A stretch of DNA of 64,000 nt, from NCBI GenBank assembly GCA_039583875.1, contig CM077151.1, positions 109,076,609 through 109,140,608 on the forward strand, given 5' to 3'. The translations under genes were made by a program, and so were the position numbers. Shown here piece after piece: positions 1-12,050 of this stretch. The notes beneath the pieces are model-generated. The model was not told where the DNA came from, did not search any database, and saw only the letters and a list, made by a program, of their open reading frames with translations. Position 1 is the first letter of the stretch. Each line of letters opens with the position of its first letter. This DNA is from Platanthera guangdongensis. Lineage: Eukaryota > Streptophyta > Magnoliopsida > Asparagales > Orchidaceae.

Positions 1-587
1 TTCCCCTTACTCACCCCAAAGGTGCACTTCAACGGGTTGAGCTTCATTTTATATCTACATAGAGTAGAGAATGCATCTGCTAGATCTTGTAAGTGCAGCG
101 AAAAAGACTTACTCTTGATCAAGAGGTCGTCTACATATACTTCTAAGTTCCTCCCTTTCTGTTGCTTAAATACACGGTCCATCATGCACCGGTAGGTTGC
201 ACCAGCATTTTTAAGCCCAAAGGGCATCACAAGGTAACAGTAGCAACCATCATTGGTAATGAATGACGTATGAGGAACGTCAGGTTTATGCATTCTTATT
301 TGGTGATAACCAAAAAATGCATCTAAAAAACTCATAAAGGAGTACCCTACCGCAGATTCAACTAAAGAATCTATCCGAGGCAAGGGGTAACAATCTTTGG
401 GGCATGCTTTATTAAGTTTTGTAAAGTCTACACACATGCGCCACTTCCCTCCTGGTTTATTAACCATTACAACATTGGATATCCAGGTTGGGTATTGAAT
501 TTCACTAATGAAATTTGCCTTGAGGAGCTTCGCGACCTCCTCTCTTATTGGTTCAGTAAGCTTCGTTGCCATATCTCTTTTCTTCTG
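1..587 (-). pseudogene. Reverse transcriptase of F1 (partial at window edge)
   Basis: Minus-strand translation from 587 is open to the window edge. It contains the RT landmarks PTWISNVVMVNKPGG, a WRMCVDFTKLNKACPKD block, motif A (FMSFLDAFFGYHQI), VMPFGLKNAGATY and the catalytic YVDDLLIKSK. The product would copy element RNA into DNA inside the virus-like particle. It follows the protease in the same frame and is separated from it by one TAG at 588-590. It is labelled pseudogene because of that stop and the upstream gag stops; the RT portion itself shows no break. The Tat-like assignment rests on resemblance to that lineage and was not tested by a tree. Confidence 0.85.
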
Positions 588-1394
588 CTACACAGGTTTG
601 AAGTCAGGATCAACATTAAGGTGGTGGCAAGCAACATCCGGATCCACGCCCGACATGTCCTCCGCTGACCAGGAGAAGACATCCAGGTTCTTCAGCAAGC
701 AAGAGATCAGCTCGGCCTTCTGATCTTCAGGCAATTCCGAGTTGATGGAGAGCTTTCTCTCCTCCCCCTCAGCAATGAGGACTCCTTGCATCACCTGGGC
801 AGGTTCCAGGTGAGCTCCTCCATCAGCAGCAGTTTCTGAACTTGGAGAGGCTTCTGCAACTGCTGCTGGAGCAATGGAAGGACTGGCATCAACCATGTTA
901 ACAGTGCAAACATAGCACTCCCTTGCTCTCCTTGGGTCACTCCTGACCCGGCACATCCGTCCATCGGTGAAAAACTTGATCGCGAGGTGGTAAGTTGAGA
1001 CCACCGCTTGAGACTTATTCAGCAAGGGTCTGCCGAAGATGGCGTGATAACTGGTGGGAGCGTCAACCACTATGAACTGAACATGCTTGGTTGCCCCTCC
1101 AAGCTTTACTGGAAGGGTGATGCTTCCTTCAACTTCTTTTCTCTCCCCAGATAAGCCGTAGAGTGGCCCGTCGGTGGAAAGAAGAGGCTTTCCAGTCTTC
1201 AGGGCCTCAAAGGTTGATTTAAATAGCAGGTTGACTGAGCTTCCAGTATCAATGAGGATCCTATCAACCGTGAAATCCCCAATAACAGCCTTAATCACAA
1301 CTGCATCATTGAATGGATTTGTTGTTTGGGGCAGATCAGCTTGGCCAAAAGTGATGACCTCACTTGGCGGTGTTGTGGAAGAGGAAGAGGCCAC
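588..1394 (-). pseudogene. Aspartic protease domain of F1 gag-pol
   Basis: The frame has the retropepsin active site ILIDTGSSVNLLF, followed about 60 residues later by a YHAIFGRPLLNK flap/second-strand block. The C-terminal part (FSWSAEDMSGVDP) is the usual Tat-like bridge between protease and RT. The enzyme would cut the Gag-Pol polyprotein. It shares frame with gag (start 3098) and with RT below 588, and ends in a TAG exactly where related elements read through into RT. The annotated Met at 1394 is only the first Met after an upstream stop, not a likely true start. F2 has the equivalent domain at 59052-59390. Confidence 0.85.
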
Positions 1395-3098
1395 CTCTGC
1401 TGGAGTGACCCTTGCGATTGAGGACTTCCGAGTAAACTCGGCTCCTGCCCCACCATGAATAAAGAAGAGTCGTCCCAGGACTCCTTCATCATCTGCATCG
1501 AAGCATTCAACCGGAATGTTGATTGGCCCCAGACGGCCTTCGTCCTATACCTCCACACATTCTTGATAAGTTTCAGCTACCTCCTTGCCTTTGGAGGTGG
1601 ACGGGTTTGAAGAAGAGTCTTTCTTGCTCAAATCAATCTTGCCCTCAACAAGCAGTTTCTCTATTAGCAGACGAAGGGCTTTGCAATCTTCGGTCAAGTG
1701 ACCCTTCTCTTTGTGGAACTGGCAGAAATGCGCGTTGTTCCTTGGCCTCCACTCTCTCTGAGGCCCTTATTTCTTCTCTTCCGATTTCTTCTACAAGATC
1801 TGGATGACTTCGTCAAGATCCAGACCTGTAATCTCCTCCACGGAGTTAGTATCACACCGGCTCGGAGCAGGCAGGGCCGCTTGCTGGAGGATGGGAAGCG
1901 CTTACAGCAGTATGGCGGGAGTGGCGGCCAACGGCAGTCTCTGATCTTAAAACTATTGATGGCCGAGAAAGGGTTTCTTGTGGTGGAAATTCCGGCCCCT
2001 TTGAGAAGGAGGCTGGAAATCTGGGCGAGGGGGTTTGCTGTGATGGTGGTTGCTATGAGAAGAAGAGCCGGATGCATCCCTTCCTTCAGACTTAGCTGTC
2101 AGGGATGAAACATATGTGGGGTTGGCGTTCTCGCCTTCGATGAAGCGATTAATCATGACGAAGAACTCCTGGTATGTTGCCGGTGACTTTGTTGTTGCTT
2201 TAAATTTTAAGGGGCCTTCTCAGAGGCCATGAATCATGGCAACCTTATAGTAGTCGGGGTTCACGTTCCTTACCCCCTGAATCTCTTTCTGGAAGCGATC
2301 AACGAACCGTGCAACTGATTCGTTGTCCCTTTGCTTGATTTCGAAGAGAGCGGCCGGTCCATATTTTCTCTTTCTTGAGGTAGCAAACCTCAGCAACAGT
2401 TCGCTGCGAAGCTCAGCGAAGGAAGATATCGTGCCCGAAGGCAGATCATAAAACCACTCTCTCGCCGGTCCTTCGAGAGTGGTAAACAAAATTTTGCACT
2501 TGATGGCGTCGGAGAGGCATCTCAGTGCAACTGCCCCTTCAAACGCTTGGAGGTGGGAGACTGGACCAGTCTCCCCTGAGTAGAATAGAAGGAGAGGTTC
2601 CCTAAAGTTTCTTGGAGCCGACTCCCATCGGATTTGATCGACGAAGGGAGACCGAGTCTCAAACTCAGCATGGTAAAAGTGGTGGACTGAAGCTGGGGAG
2701 TCCGCGGTCTCGGCGGACTGGCGATCAGCGAAATGGAGCTGGCAGGCAGGAGTGCCCCTGGCTGCTTCTCTGAAAAAATACATGAAAGAGGCGAACTACT
2801 CCTCCTGAGGGAGCAGAGGGGCGACGGACTTGACAGGATTGCGAGGAGTGACTGGAGATTGACGAAGCAGAGTTTGGCGAGCTGGAGTCTGGAGGACTGG
2901 CGAGTCCGCAGGTTCTGCTGCGGCCTGGGGTGCAAGCCGTTGGGTTAACATAAGCAAGGCTTGGCTGATTGTGTCAAGACGTTGATCAGTCTGCCTGCGG
3001 GATTGCTCGGCCTCAAAGCGAGCTTGCTCGATTGCATCCCAAAGAGAATCCTCCGAAGAGCTGGAGCGGTCTGAGTAGCAAGCTCGACGGTCTGACAT
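1395..3098 (-). pseudogene. gag of F1, broken
   Basis: Start chosen at 3098, where the peptide begins MSDRRACYSDRSSSSEDS; F2 has the matching start at 61155. A retrotransposon gag domain follows (EWFYDLPSGTISSFAEL, then LLLRFATSRKRK and RFVDRFQKEIQGVRN at about 2280-2450). Open pieces 3098-2796, 2783-2220 and 2156-1953 are all in the same frame, so the damage there is by stop codons and not by indels. Downstream the frame leads towards the protease at 1394. Gag would form the particle shell. In F2 the corresponding C-terminal part has a HKEKGHLTEDC stretch, a partial zinc-knuckle-like sequence. Confidence 0.8.
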
Positions 3099-3143
3099 GT
3101 CTGTTCACTGTATTCGAAATACTACTCGAATCTGAAGGTCGCG

Positions 3144-3992
3144 TGTTAACTCTTGATGCATGAAAATGCAAAGGGGGTCGAGCAACATAAGCTAACAGTT
3201 CGAGCACAGGGGAATAGAAAGGGAAAGAGAGACTGCGAGTAGTAGTCTACAAAGCAGATGAGAGCAAGAAGAACAACAGGGCCGCGAACCACGGTAACAA
3301 CAGACTTCACCTGTCGCGGCCTGAATGCCTCTCTAGCGACGGGCTTTTCTTTGACTGGAGAAGGGTTTGATTACAAGTGAAGGAAAAGAGGAAGAAGCAA
3401 GAGCTGAGCAAGCTAGAGTCCGCAAAGCACGAAATTCAAGTCCGCAGCCTTTAACAAGTAGGCTCCTGGGCACGAGTCAGCGTGCCTTGGGTGCACCACC
3501 TCCCCCCTATTTATAGGATGGGGGCCTACCCAAATGGGCAGGGCTAAAATAACCGACTGCCCGGGGTACAGGAGAACCGGGCAGCGGTGACGGGAAGCAA
3601 AAAAGAAAGAACACGCCAGTCTGCGCAAAATGGGCGGACTGGGCTCGCGGGCAAGAGCTTCCATCTGCTGCAGGGCGTGATCCTGCTGGAGGATGGCGAC
3701 CTGGGCGGACTGGGCACTGCGTCCGCCAAAGTGGAATCAATCTAGAGATCCAAGGCGTGGCGAATTGGGCGGACGGAGCATGGAGTCCGCCGCTGGGGGA
3801 TCAGCCTTGGGATGGCTGATTGCAGCTGCTCCTGCCGATCATGGCGGTCTGCCGAACCGTGTCCGCCTATGATAAGCCAGGGACCTTAGAACTATGCCGT
3901 ATCGCCGAGCCATGTGGATTTCCAAATTGAGTCCGCGGATAGTGAAACAGGACCTTGGCATCTTGTAGGTGTTGCGGACTGAGGGGTTAACA
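3144..3992 (-). repeat. 5' LTR of F1 (849 bp)
   Basis: On the minus strand the segment begins TGTTAACCCC and ends GAGTTAACA, giving a perfect TGTTAAC/GTTAACA terminal inverted repeat. The homologous LTR of F2 (61201-62055, 855 bp) has the same ends and nearly the same length, which supports both boundaries. The sequence is rich in GTCCGC/GCGGAC motifs. Gag starts 46 bases inside the element from the LTR end, so the leader is very short. I could not see a clear TGG-type primer binding site after the LTR. The 3' LTR is outside the window, so this rests on the comparison with F2. Confidence 0.75.
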
Positions 3993-5334
3993 CCTAGGAA
4001 GAAGAATTCGGGGGACAGGTATGGCTCTTCTCAGAATAAATATATTAAAACTAATATAGTGTTCTATTGTTGCATGAGAAAAGGGCATGTCATAGCTGAT
4101 TGCCTAGCAGAAATGAAGGATAAAAAGTCCGAGAACTTGAAGTATGGACAACATAAAAAGGCTGACAAAAGCCTATTGCAAAAAGAGAGTTGACACTTTC
4201 TGATAGTGACTCTGATTCATCAGAATCAGAAGAGGAGGAGGCTCTTATGGTCCTGATGGCTATTGAGGAAACTCAACCAGGAGAAGAAGTTCAGAATTGC
4301 TCAGATCCTACTAAGGTAAAATCAATCTCTAATAGTTTTTCCTCAGATTTTATTTCTACATTAGAAAATGTATCTTGTTCACATTCCTCTAATAGTAAAG
4401 AACATGATTCAGATATTGAAGAAGATTTTAAATCCCTTATTAACAGGTATAGGAAGGTACTAAAGGCATTGATTGCAAGCAAACAGCTTGCTATGGATCA
4501 GGCCAAAGAGTTAGAATCCTTGAGAGGAGTATCTTCTCAGTTGATAAATGCCGACACAATGTTGGTTTTACAAATACTGATACTAATAGAATTAACTAAC
4601 AAGATAGATAGCCAGGTAGAGGTGATAATAGAACATGTCAAGACTGTCAAAGACCTGGAAGCAAAGCTTGCTCAGGAAAGACAGCTCCTGACTCAATTCT
4701 CAAAGCCTAAGTAAGTGTTATCTATCATAGATACCTTTTTTGCACCATTTAGAAGTGGTGTATGGTATGGTAAGAATAAAAAGCTAAAAAAGAAATCTGT
4801 ATCAAAGGATAAAATTCCAAGTGGTCTAGATAGGCAACCAGTCAAGTATTTGCCTTCTAACAGATGCTTGAGATCATGTGTTCCCGAACACATGATGTCT
4901 GAGTGCTCTACCAACAAGGTCAATAAAGAGCCTTGCTGGAAGGTTCAGATGTCAAAAGGCAATATAGGACAAGAACCACCACAGAAGGTCATCAATCCAA
5001 GAAGCCAAGGAATTCATGGAGCTGATCACAGTGTAGCTCACTCAAATCTGGAAGGTAAGGGTGTGAATTATGCACCTCTACCTTGAAAATTAGATGAGAA
5101 TTCTGTGTTGCACAAGAGAACAACTTCAAATGTGCAACCAAAGAAAAGATACAACAGATTTGAGTGTTGGTGTTGTGGGAAGGTTGGCCATTTTACCCTA
5201 GATTGTTGGTATAATCCAACAGGTCCTTCATATAAATTTTGACCGGCTTTATTTAGAAAGACTGCTGTGTTTCACACAACAAAGCCTAACAGGAACCAAG
5301 ACCCAATACTTGTTGGGTGCCTAAGGTGAACTAA
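3993..5334 (+). pseudogene. gag of copia E, broken, N-terminus missing
   Basis: Two nucleocapsid zinc knuckles remain. The first (YCCMRKGHVIADC, about 4057-4095) has lost its first Cys, replaced by Phe. The second (CWCCGKVGHFTLDC, about 5163-5205) is a complete CX2CX4HX4C. Between them lies an acidic Ser/Glu-rich stretch and a Leu/Lys/Glu-rich likely coiled coil (4440-4700), as in C gag at 30140-31000. A frameshift near 4190 and stops at 4712, 5084 and 5241 break it. Gag normally packages the RNA; this copy cannot. It ends with WVPK and a stop at 5332-5334, just before the pol frame. Confidence 0.8.
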
Positions 5335-8300
5335 ATTTGTGTTTACAGCTGGAGATAAGTACCACTAATAGGCCAATATGGTACTTGGATAGTGGATGTT
5401 CAAGGCATATGACTGGATCAAGGAGTTTACTAAGAGACTACACTCCAATTAAGAATGGACCAAAAGTCATCTTTGGAGGGTCAGAGAAAGGTCTCTCCAA
5501 GGAATATGGTAACATTTCTAATATCCTAGTTACTATCACTAAAGTGGCTTATGTGGAAGGATTGAACCACAATCTGATAAGAATAAGTCAGCTTTATGAT
5601 ATAGGGTATGAAATTATCTTCCACAATGACAAGTGTTTGATAAGGAATTCAAGTGATCAAGAGATCATCTTGTCAAGTACTAGGAGTGGGAACATTTATT
5701 TTCTAAATTTCCTTAGTATAAATGAACAATCACCAGTATGTCTTGTAGCTAGTAAGAAAGACACTTTGTGTGTATAGTTGCACAAGAGGCTGGCTCAATA
5801 AAACTATAAAGCTATGAGTAAACGATTTTCTTTGAACTTAGTTAGAAATAGTCCACAACTAAAATGCTCCAAAGAAGGCATATGTCCTGCATGTCAAAAA
5901 TGCAAACAAACAAAAGTATCCTTTAAGAGCATTCAGTCCAAAGACACTGAGAGGTGTCTGTACTTAATTCATATGGATCTATTCGGTCTTATGCAAGTTC
6001 TTAGTTTGGGAAGGAAGTCTTATACCTATGTGATTATGGAGGATTACTCCAGGTTTGCTTGGGTGTTTTTCTTAAAGAGAAAGTCTGAATCACTAAACAT
6101 CCTTGCTAATTTTGTCAAACAAATTCAGAATGAGATGGGATGTATTGTGGTCAAACTTATAAGTGACCATGGTATAGAATTTCAATCTGAAAGGATGACA
6201 AATTTCTGTAAGGAACTAGGAATCCTTCAGGAGTTCTCCTCTCCAAGAACACCACAACAAAATGGAGTTGCTGAGAGGAAAAATAGAACTCTTATTGAGG
6301 CAGCTAGTACAATGCTGTGTGATACATCTCTCCTAGAATATTTCTGGATTGAGGATTTAAACACAGCATGCTGTGTTCAAAATAGAGCATTGATCAACAA
6401 GTATCACAACAAGACTCCCTATGAACCAATGAAAGGCAGAAAACCAAATCTGTCCTACTTCAGAATTTTTGGAAGTAAGTGCTATGTCTTGGACAATTTG
6501 AAAATATATCTAACCAAGTTCTCAAAGAAATCATATGAAGGAATCTTTGTAGGGTATATTCTTCATAGCGAAGCATACAGGATCTACAACTTTAAACATC
6601 AGGTTGCAGAAGAATCTATTAATGTAGTATTTGATGATTCATTTTTTTATGTAATGAAATCTCTAACAGCTCTTGTCTAGGTGTTGTAAAGGCTAGAATG
6701 GAAAAACTAAAACAAAGTGACTCACCTAACATAGAGTTAGACATTAGAGACAATATAAAAATTCCTTTAGAAGATACTACAACTGCTCAGGGGGAGGAAG
6801 AGAATCACCCTGATCCTCCTGCAGTGATAGGTGATGACAGACACCTTCCAGTAGTAGTTAGACACCTTAGAGAGCATCCTATAGATTAAATAATAGGTGA
6901 TGCCAGATTAGGTGGGACTACTAGAAATAGACATCACAATGAGGTTCTATACTCTAGTTTTCTCTCACAGGTAGAACCTAAAAGGTTTGAAGATGCCAAT
7001 TTAGATCCCAACTAGATTATGGCTATGCAAGAAGAGTTAAATCAATTTGATAGATGTAAAGTCTGGTGTCTAGTTCCTAGACCTAGTGATCATAATATCA
7101 TAGGCACTAAGTGGATCTATAGAAATAAATTAGATGAGTATGGGGTTATTGTAAAGAACAAAGCTAGATTAGTGGCTAAAGGATATAGACAAGATGAAGC
7201 ATTAAATTATGACCAAACCTTTACACCTGTAGCTAGAATAGAAGCCCTTAGATTTTTTTAGCCCATGCAGCATTCAAAGGATACAAGGTCTACCAAATGG
7301 ATATAAAGTCAGCATTCCTAAATGGTACACTGAAGGAAGAAGTCTATGTAGAGCAGCCACTAGGTTTTGTTGACCCTAAACACAAAAACTATGTTTTAAG
7401 ATTACACAAGGCTTTGTATGGGTTAAAACAAGCACTAAGAGAATGGTATGAGACCCTCTCTACATTTCTTACAGAGAACAAGTTCTCTAGAGGAAAGATA
7501 GACAAGACACTATTCCTTTGGAACATCAAAGGTTCAAGAATTTTAGTCCAGATTTATGTAGATGACATAATTTTTGGGTCTACCAATGACATGTTGTGTA
7601 GAAAATTTGCAAGGCTTATGCAAGGCAAGTTTGAAATGAGTAGCATGGGTGAGCTAAAGTTCTTCTTAGGATTCCAAGTTAGACAATCTGAGGATGAAAT
7701 ATCCATCTCTCAATCTAAGAACACTAAGGAGTTGATTAAGAGATATGGTATGGAGAATTCTTCTACCATGAGTACTCCAATGGGTTCTACAGTGTCACTA
7801 CATAAGGATGAATCTGGGAAACCAGTTGATGAATCTTTGTATAGGGGTATTATTGGATCACTCATGTATTTAACTGCTAGTAGGCCAGATATTATGTTCT
7901 CAACATGTGTCTATGTTAGGTACCAAGCATGCCCCAAAGAGTCTCATTATATTGATGTTAAGAGAATACTGAGATATCTTAAGGGCACACCCAATCTTGT
8001 GCTTTGGTATCCTAGGGATAGTGATTTTGAACTTACTGGGCATACAAATGAAGATTTTGCAGGGTGTAAAGAAGACAGAAAAAGAAATTCTAGAACTTGC
8101 CAGTTTCTAGGTAAAAGACTAATCAGTTGGAGTAGCAAGAAATAAATAAGTGTTGCCATCTCTACAACAGAATCAGAGTACATATCTGCTGGAAGTTGTT
8201 GTGCACAGTTGTTGTAGATTCAACATCAACTACTGCACTACAGTATACAACTAAGTAAATCTATTATAGTGCAATTTCTATTGCCAATAATCCTATTTCA

Positions 8301-8470
8301 TATAGTAGAACTAAACATACGGAAATTAGATATCACTTTCTTAGAGAAAATGAAGAAAAAGAAAATATAGCTTACAACATATTCCAACTGAAAGACAAGT
8401 TGCTGATATTTTTACAAAACCCCTAGATGTAAGTAAGTTCAATTATTTTTAATTTGAACTAGGCATGTTG
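5335..8470 (+). pseudogene. pol of copia E (protease, integrase, RT, RNase H), broken
   Basis: Domains in copia order. The protease active site [13 protein letters not shown] is at about 5380-5420. The integrase zinc-binding region runs through CPACQKCKQTK at about 5885-5915; the catalytic core has HMDLFG, LISDHGIEF and [16 protein letters not shown] at about 5970-6300. RT has [20 protein letters not shown] (motif A, intact Asp) and [11 protein letters not shown] (about 7550-7580). RNase H has [12 protein letters not shown] and [11 protein letters not shown], with a weak tail to FELGMLNIE at about 8450-8475. Frames change between 5337-6680, 6698-7261 and 7297-8145, with stops at 5775, 6678, 6887, 7015, 7259 and 8143. 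It is non-functional. Closest relatives in the window are C pol and B pol. Confidence 0.85.
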
Positions 8471-8479
8471 AATATTGAA

Positions 8480-8761
8480 TAAATAATTACACTTAAAAGG
8501 ATAATTAATTAGGAATACAAATATTTTAAAATTTTTACTTTAATTAGTCACGAAATATAAGTTAGAACACAAAGTTTGTCTAAGTCAAAGAATTGTGTCG
8601 AGACACCAGAGTATGTGTCAACACTATTAGAACAGGTGTGTCGAGACAACACAGCGTGTGTCGACACTATTAGTACATGTGTGTCGAGACAACACAGCGT
8701 GTGTCGACACTAGTAGAAAAGGTATGTCGAGAAATGTGACTGTGTGTCGACACTGATTAGC
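8480..8761 (+). promoter_or_regulatory. Post-pol spacer of E with TGTCGACAC palindromes
   Basis: Non-coding AT-rich stretch followed from about 8590 by repeated TGTGTCGAGACA/GTGTCGACAC units (for example near 8630, 8650, 8690, 8700, 8745). The same motif continues after insertion A at 52041-52145 and is abundant in the 3' LTR of E (55490-56050). So the motif array lies between pol and the env-like gene. A role as a regulatory region is inferred from position and from its sharing with the LTR. Confidence 0.5.
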
Positions 8762-9879
8762 GAATGTTTAACACCCCAAATTCCAGGATTGGGAAAAGTT
8801 GGGTGACATAGACTGGGACACGGGCGTGTCCCATGGCATGTCTTGCTCGGGTGAGCAGCCGAGGAGTGTTCGACGAAAATCCGTTTTGCGAAACATGAGG
8901 AAACACGCCCTCTGACACGGGCGTGTCCGAGGCCGTGTCCTCCTCTGCTCGACGAACTTCATTTGACGAACTTATGCTGGAGGCGTGTTTGCTGTCGTGT
9001 AAGGGCACACGATCGGTGACACGGGTGTATCATTAACCGTGTCCTTTGCTGGACGTGCCCAGGGCATTTAGGCCTGGTAAACACTGGCAGGACATGGTAG
9101 TGTCTTGGGGTTTACGGCTTGTGATACGGGCATGTCACTGGCCGTGTACTGATCGGGTTGATTTGGTTTTTTGCATCCTGAAGGACACGACCACAGACAT
9201 GGGCATGTCTGAAGTCGTGTCAGGTGACACGGCCCATGACACAGGCATATCACATGGTCGTGTACTAATCTGGATGAGTCAGTTGTGTGCCGCTTAAGGC
9301 ACACGACCTGTGTCCATCAAAATTTATCCTTTTGTTGCAAAATCGTGGTCGTCCATTTTCTCAGCTGGGAAATGATGTCTCAGGTCTCTCCCTCCTTCCT
9401 TAAAGCTGAAAATGAGATGGGAATACTCATTTGAGTTTGGCCATCATCTTTCTACAAACCTAGAGAGAGGTAGAAGGAGGATGAGGAGGAGAGCCGACCA
9501 TCGGTGGAGCTGTGGAGTTCCATTTCGAGATCCGAGGCTAGCGTTGTGGAGACAAAGCCGCTGTGGTTCTTTCCAGCCGGCTAACAGTCCATGGCTCCGA
9601 AGCGATCTTCAAGGGTAATGATCTTTCTTCCTAGCCATGTGAAGGCTTCCTTTTTGGCATGTGCATACGATTCCCCCACCAGAGGGTGGCTTGGTAAGGG
9701 AGTCCTTGGGTTGATTCATGGAATCCCCAATGATTTGGCATATAGATCCGGAAATGGAGTACGGAATAGGCATGTTCTGTGAAGACCATCTGGACAGTTT
9801 GGTCTGGATTGGTGATGCTGCATATACGCACCGGAGAAGACTCCGTGATTAAATGTTTAGTTTTAGGAGTCGACGGGTT

Positions 9880-10265
9880 AGACCTATGAAGGGCAGTAGC
9901 AAGAATTACTGGAGTGGTAGTCCAAGAAAATACCCTTGTGATGCTTGTGATGCTGACTGGGTTGTACCTGTGAAGGATAATAGCAGGAAGTACTGGATTG
10001 GAAGTCCAGGAAATACCCTTGTAATGTTTAATGTTCATGGGTTGTGCCTGCGAAAGGTAGTAGCAGGAAGTACTAGATTTGAGATTCAGGAAAATACCCT
10101 TGATACTTCTGATGTTTACTAGGTTCTGCCTGTGAAGGGAAGTAGTAGGAAGTACTTGTACAGAAGTCCAGGAAAGACCATCTGATGCTAGTGATCCTAA
10201 TTGGGTGGTGCCTGTGAAGGATAGTAACAGGAAGCCCAGGAAAATACCCAGGCTTTATGCCAAAT
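9880..10265 (+). repeat. About 80-bp imperfect tandem repeat in A 5' LTR
   Basis: Roughly five units share GGAAGTACTGGATT...GAAGTCCAGGAAATACCC...GGGTTGTGCCTGTGAAGG. The same array is present in the other LTR at about 48020-48410, so it predates insertion of the element. Confidence 0.75.
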
Positions 10266-10669
10266 AGGTAAGCTGAAACCGACCCGAGCCTTTTCTTAGC
10301 CATGAGGACGCTATTCTCGGTGATGGCAAGGCGACTTGAGCAACGGGGGGTGGTTGATCCGACCTACGTTATGTCCGTCCGACGTGAGACCTGAAAGTGC
10401 GGCCTGTTGGAGCGCATAGGGAGAGTCTTAGGCCTGCACGCCACGACATCATGGGGGGCTATGGGCCAATCCCAGGTCATTAAGTCTAAAATCTCCGGCT
10501 GCATGCCATGGAGTAAATGCTCAACTTTTACGGTTGGGTTTCGGCGTTGATTTTGTGGTGGGACCCTGGTTCACCGGTACACTAAGAATGTACCCAGAGT
10601 GCACGGATCGTCGGGCCGCGTGGCTGACGGTTGTGATGGAATGTTTGTGCGTGAGTGCACAAGATGTGA

Positions 10670-10671
<2 letters not shown>

Positions 10672-10741
<70 letters not shown>
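10672..10741. repeat. (TA)n microsatellite in A 5' LTR
   Basis: About 35 TA units. The matching microsatellite in the 3' LTR (48823-48837 and 51405-51499) is the site of the Helitron-like insertion. Peptides encoded here (IYIYIY) are artefacts. Confidence 0.95.
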
Positions 10742-10744
<3 letters not shown>

Positions 10745-11277
10745 TATGAATTGCTATGCCTGCAGGGAAGGAATGCCACTGCCCCGGGAAAAGGGGTAGG
10801 GTCATTATAAATTGGTCAGTTGATTGCTGACCGTTGCCTTGTTAGCCACCGTTGGGTGGGATGTCCTTATACAGGTGCTAGAGAACCGAGCGGGACATGG
10901 AAAGGCTGAAGTCCCTACTGCTGCTGCTGCTTCTGCTAGCCCTTGAAGGCTAAATGAAAAACTTATGTTTTGTTCATGTGTGGCCGGCCTGTGCGCCGAT
11001 ATTTTGGAAGCCACTATTGTAAAGAATAATTGTAAAGCCATAAGGCCAACTGACTTTGTATTTGCTGAACATTCCTGTTTATATATATCAATGTGGACAT
11101 TTGTATGGTGGACATTAATGTTTGGAGTTCAGTAAGCTTCCGCTAGAATGCTATGAGTTAGGATGCGCAAATCTGTATCATCTTGTGACTTTGCCGCCTG
11201 TTTTATGGTATATGGTGTAGGGCCCTGGCCGGACCTTGTATTATATACTATATGAACGGATGGAGTCGTTACATTTT

Positions 11278-11295
11278 TGGTATCAGCTGTCTCGG
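11278..11295 (+). promoter_or_regulatory. Primer binding site of A
   Basis: TGGTATCAGCTGTCTCGG lies 4 bases after the LTR end. The first eight bases, TGGTATCA, match the complement of the 3' end of initiator tRNA-Met as used by many plant LTR elements; the rest is diverged. Confidence 0.7.
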
Positions 11296-12050
11296 TCTTT
11301 CCCTTTCGACTTCGGGGTCGAATTCTTTTGTGGGGTGGCAAGCACGTGTACGTGCGAACCGCGTTAACACTAATGAACTCTTGAATGTCCACGTAGGAAT
11401 GCAAATACATGTGTTTGAGGAACCTGCACGTTCCTATTTTGGTTGTTATTGCTAGTGTGAGATCGCTAATGTGCGTGTCTTGCTCACCTATAGGTGACGC
11501 GAAGTGGTGCTGGGCAGTCGGAGCCCCAGCATTCTAATGAGAGTACGACACCAGCTGTGGTGCCTACACCTCCCCCTTCTACGGAAACTGTTCGATTAGT
11601 TGTTGAGGCCCTGTTTGCGATGATTCAAGAGAAGCCTACTAGGCAGGTGCAAGGGCAGGAGAAGCCGACATTGAGGCCAGAACAGGTTGCGGCGAGCCCA
11701 AAACCTGTTAAAGCAGTTTATGAGCTTTAATCCGCCTACGTTTGCGGGTGTGGGATCCCCTATGCAGGCTGAGGACTGGTTGTCGCGCGTCAAGAGGATA
11801 ATGATGGTGATCAGGACGGAGGAAGATCAGAAGGTCACCTTAGCCACCTTCTTACTGGAAGGAGACACTCGTTTATGCTGGGACGAGATGGAACTACAAC
11901 ACCTAGCGGGCAGGCCGTTAACACAAGTGTCAATTGAGGAATTCTCCAGACTCTTTCTGGCAAAGCACCTACCCGCGGCAGAGTGCATTGCCATGGAAAA
12001 CGAGTTCCAAAGGATGATGCAAGGAGAAGGCAGTGTTGAAATTTACCTGC
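11296..12050 (+). pseudogene. Leader and gag fragment of A
   Basis: The frame from about 11494 (no ATG; GTG follows CACCTATAG) shows a Gln/Pro-rich N-terminus. After a frame change near 11710 it shows the gypsy gag block FNPPTFAGVGSPMQAEDWL, LCWDEME, SIEEFSRLFLAKHLP and MENEFQRMMQGEGSVEIYL. This is the capsid domain of chromoviral Gag. The zinc knuckle is absent because an internal deletion near 12050 joins this directly to RT thumb sequence. Bases 11296-11493 are leader with no start codon in the gag frame. Confidence 0.75.

Larger units (their letters stand above)
1..3992 (-). mobile_element. Tat-like Ty3/gypsy retrotransposon F1, 5' part
   Basis: Reading on the minus strand from 3992: LTR, gag, aspartic protease, then reverse transcriptase running off the window edge. 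The order protease-RT and the Tat-type Gag and RT sequences place it in Ty3/gypsy, Tat-like. The start codon of gag (3098) and the codons of protease and RT are all in one frame, so gag-pro-pol was probably one long frame, now cut by several stops. A closely related copy (F2) lies at 57830-62055 in the same orientation. The right end abuts copia gag sequence of E, so F1 may have inserted into E, but the other end is outside the window and this cannot be confirmed. Confidence 0.85.
3993..8766 (+). mobile_element. Sirevirus-like Ty1/copia element E, left part (gag, pol)
   Basis: Contains copia gag with zinc knuckles, then protease, integrase, RT and RNase H in the copia order. It continues after insertion A at 52036 with an env-like gene and 3' LTR. 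The 5' LTR and start of gag are missing, the left boundary being the LTR of F1. Heavily degraded: multiple stops and at least three frame changes. The last five bases (GAATG, 8762-8766) are taken as the left target duplication of A. Confidence 0.8.
8767..11273 (+). repeat. 5' LTR of gypsy A (about 2507 bp)
   Basis: Starts TTTAACACCCCAAATTCC, aligned to TGTAACAATCCAAATTCC at 14213, so the canonical TG has become TT. It ends GTCGTTACA at 11273. The 3' copy is 14213-14862 plus 47527-48837 plus 51405-52035 (about 2592 bp in total). It contains many short palindromes of the type GACACGGGCGTGTC and TGACACGGCC (8810-9310), a block of about 80-bp imperfect tandem repeats and a TA microsatellite. Confidence 0.85.

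Noticed and set aside
10521..10805. Open frames of IYIYIY peptides on both strands, also at 51381-51563
   Set aside because: Products of the TA microsatellite.
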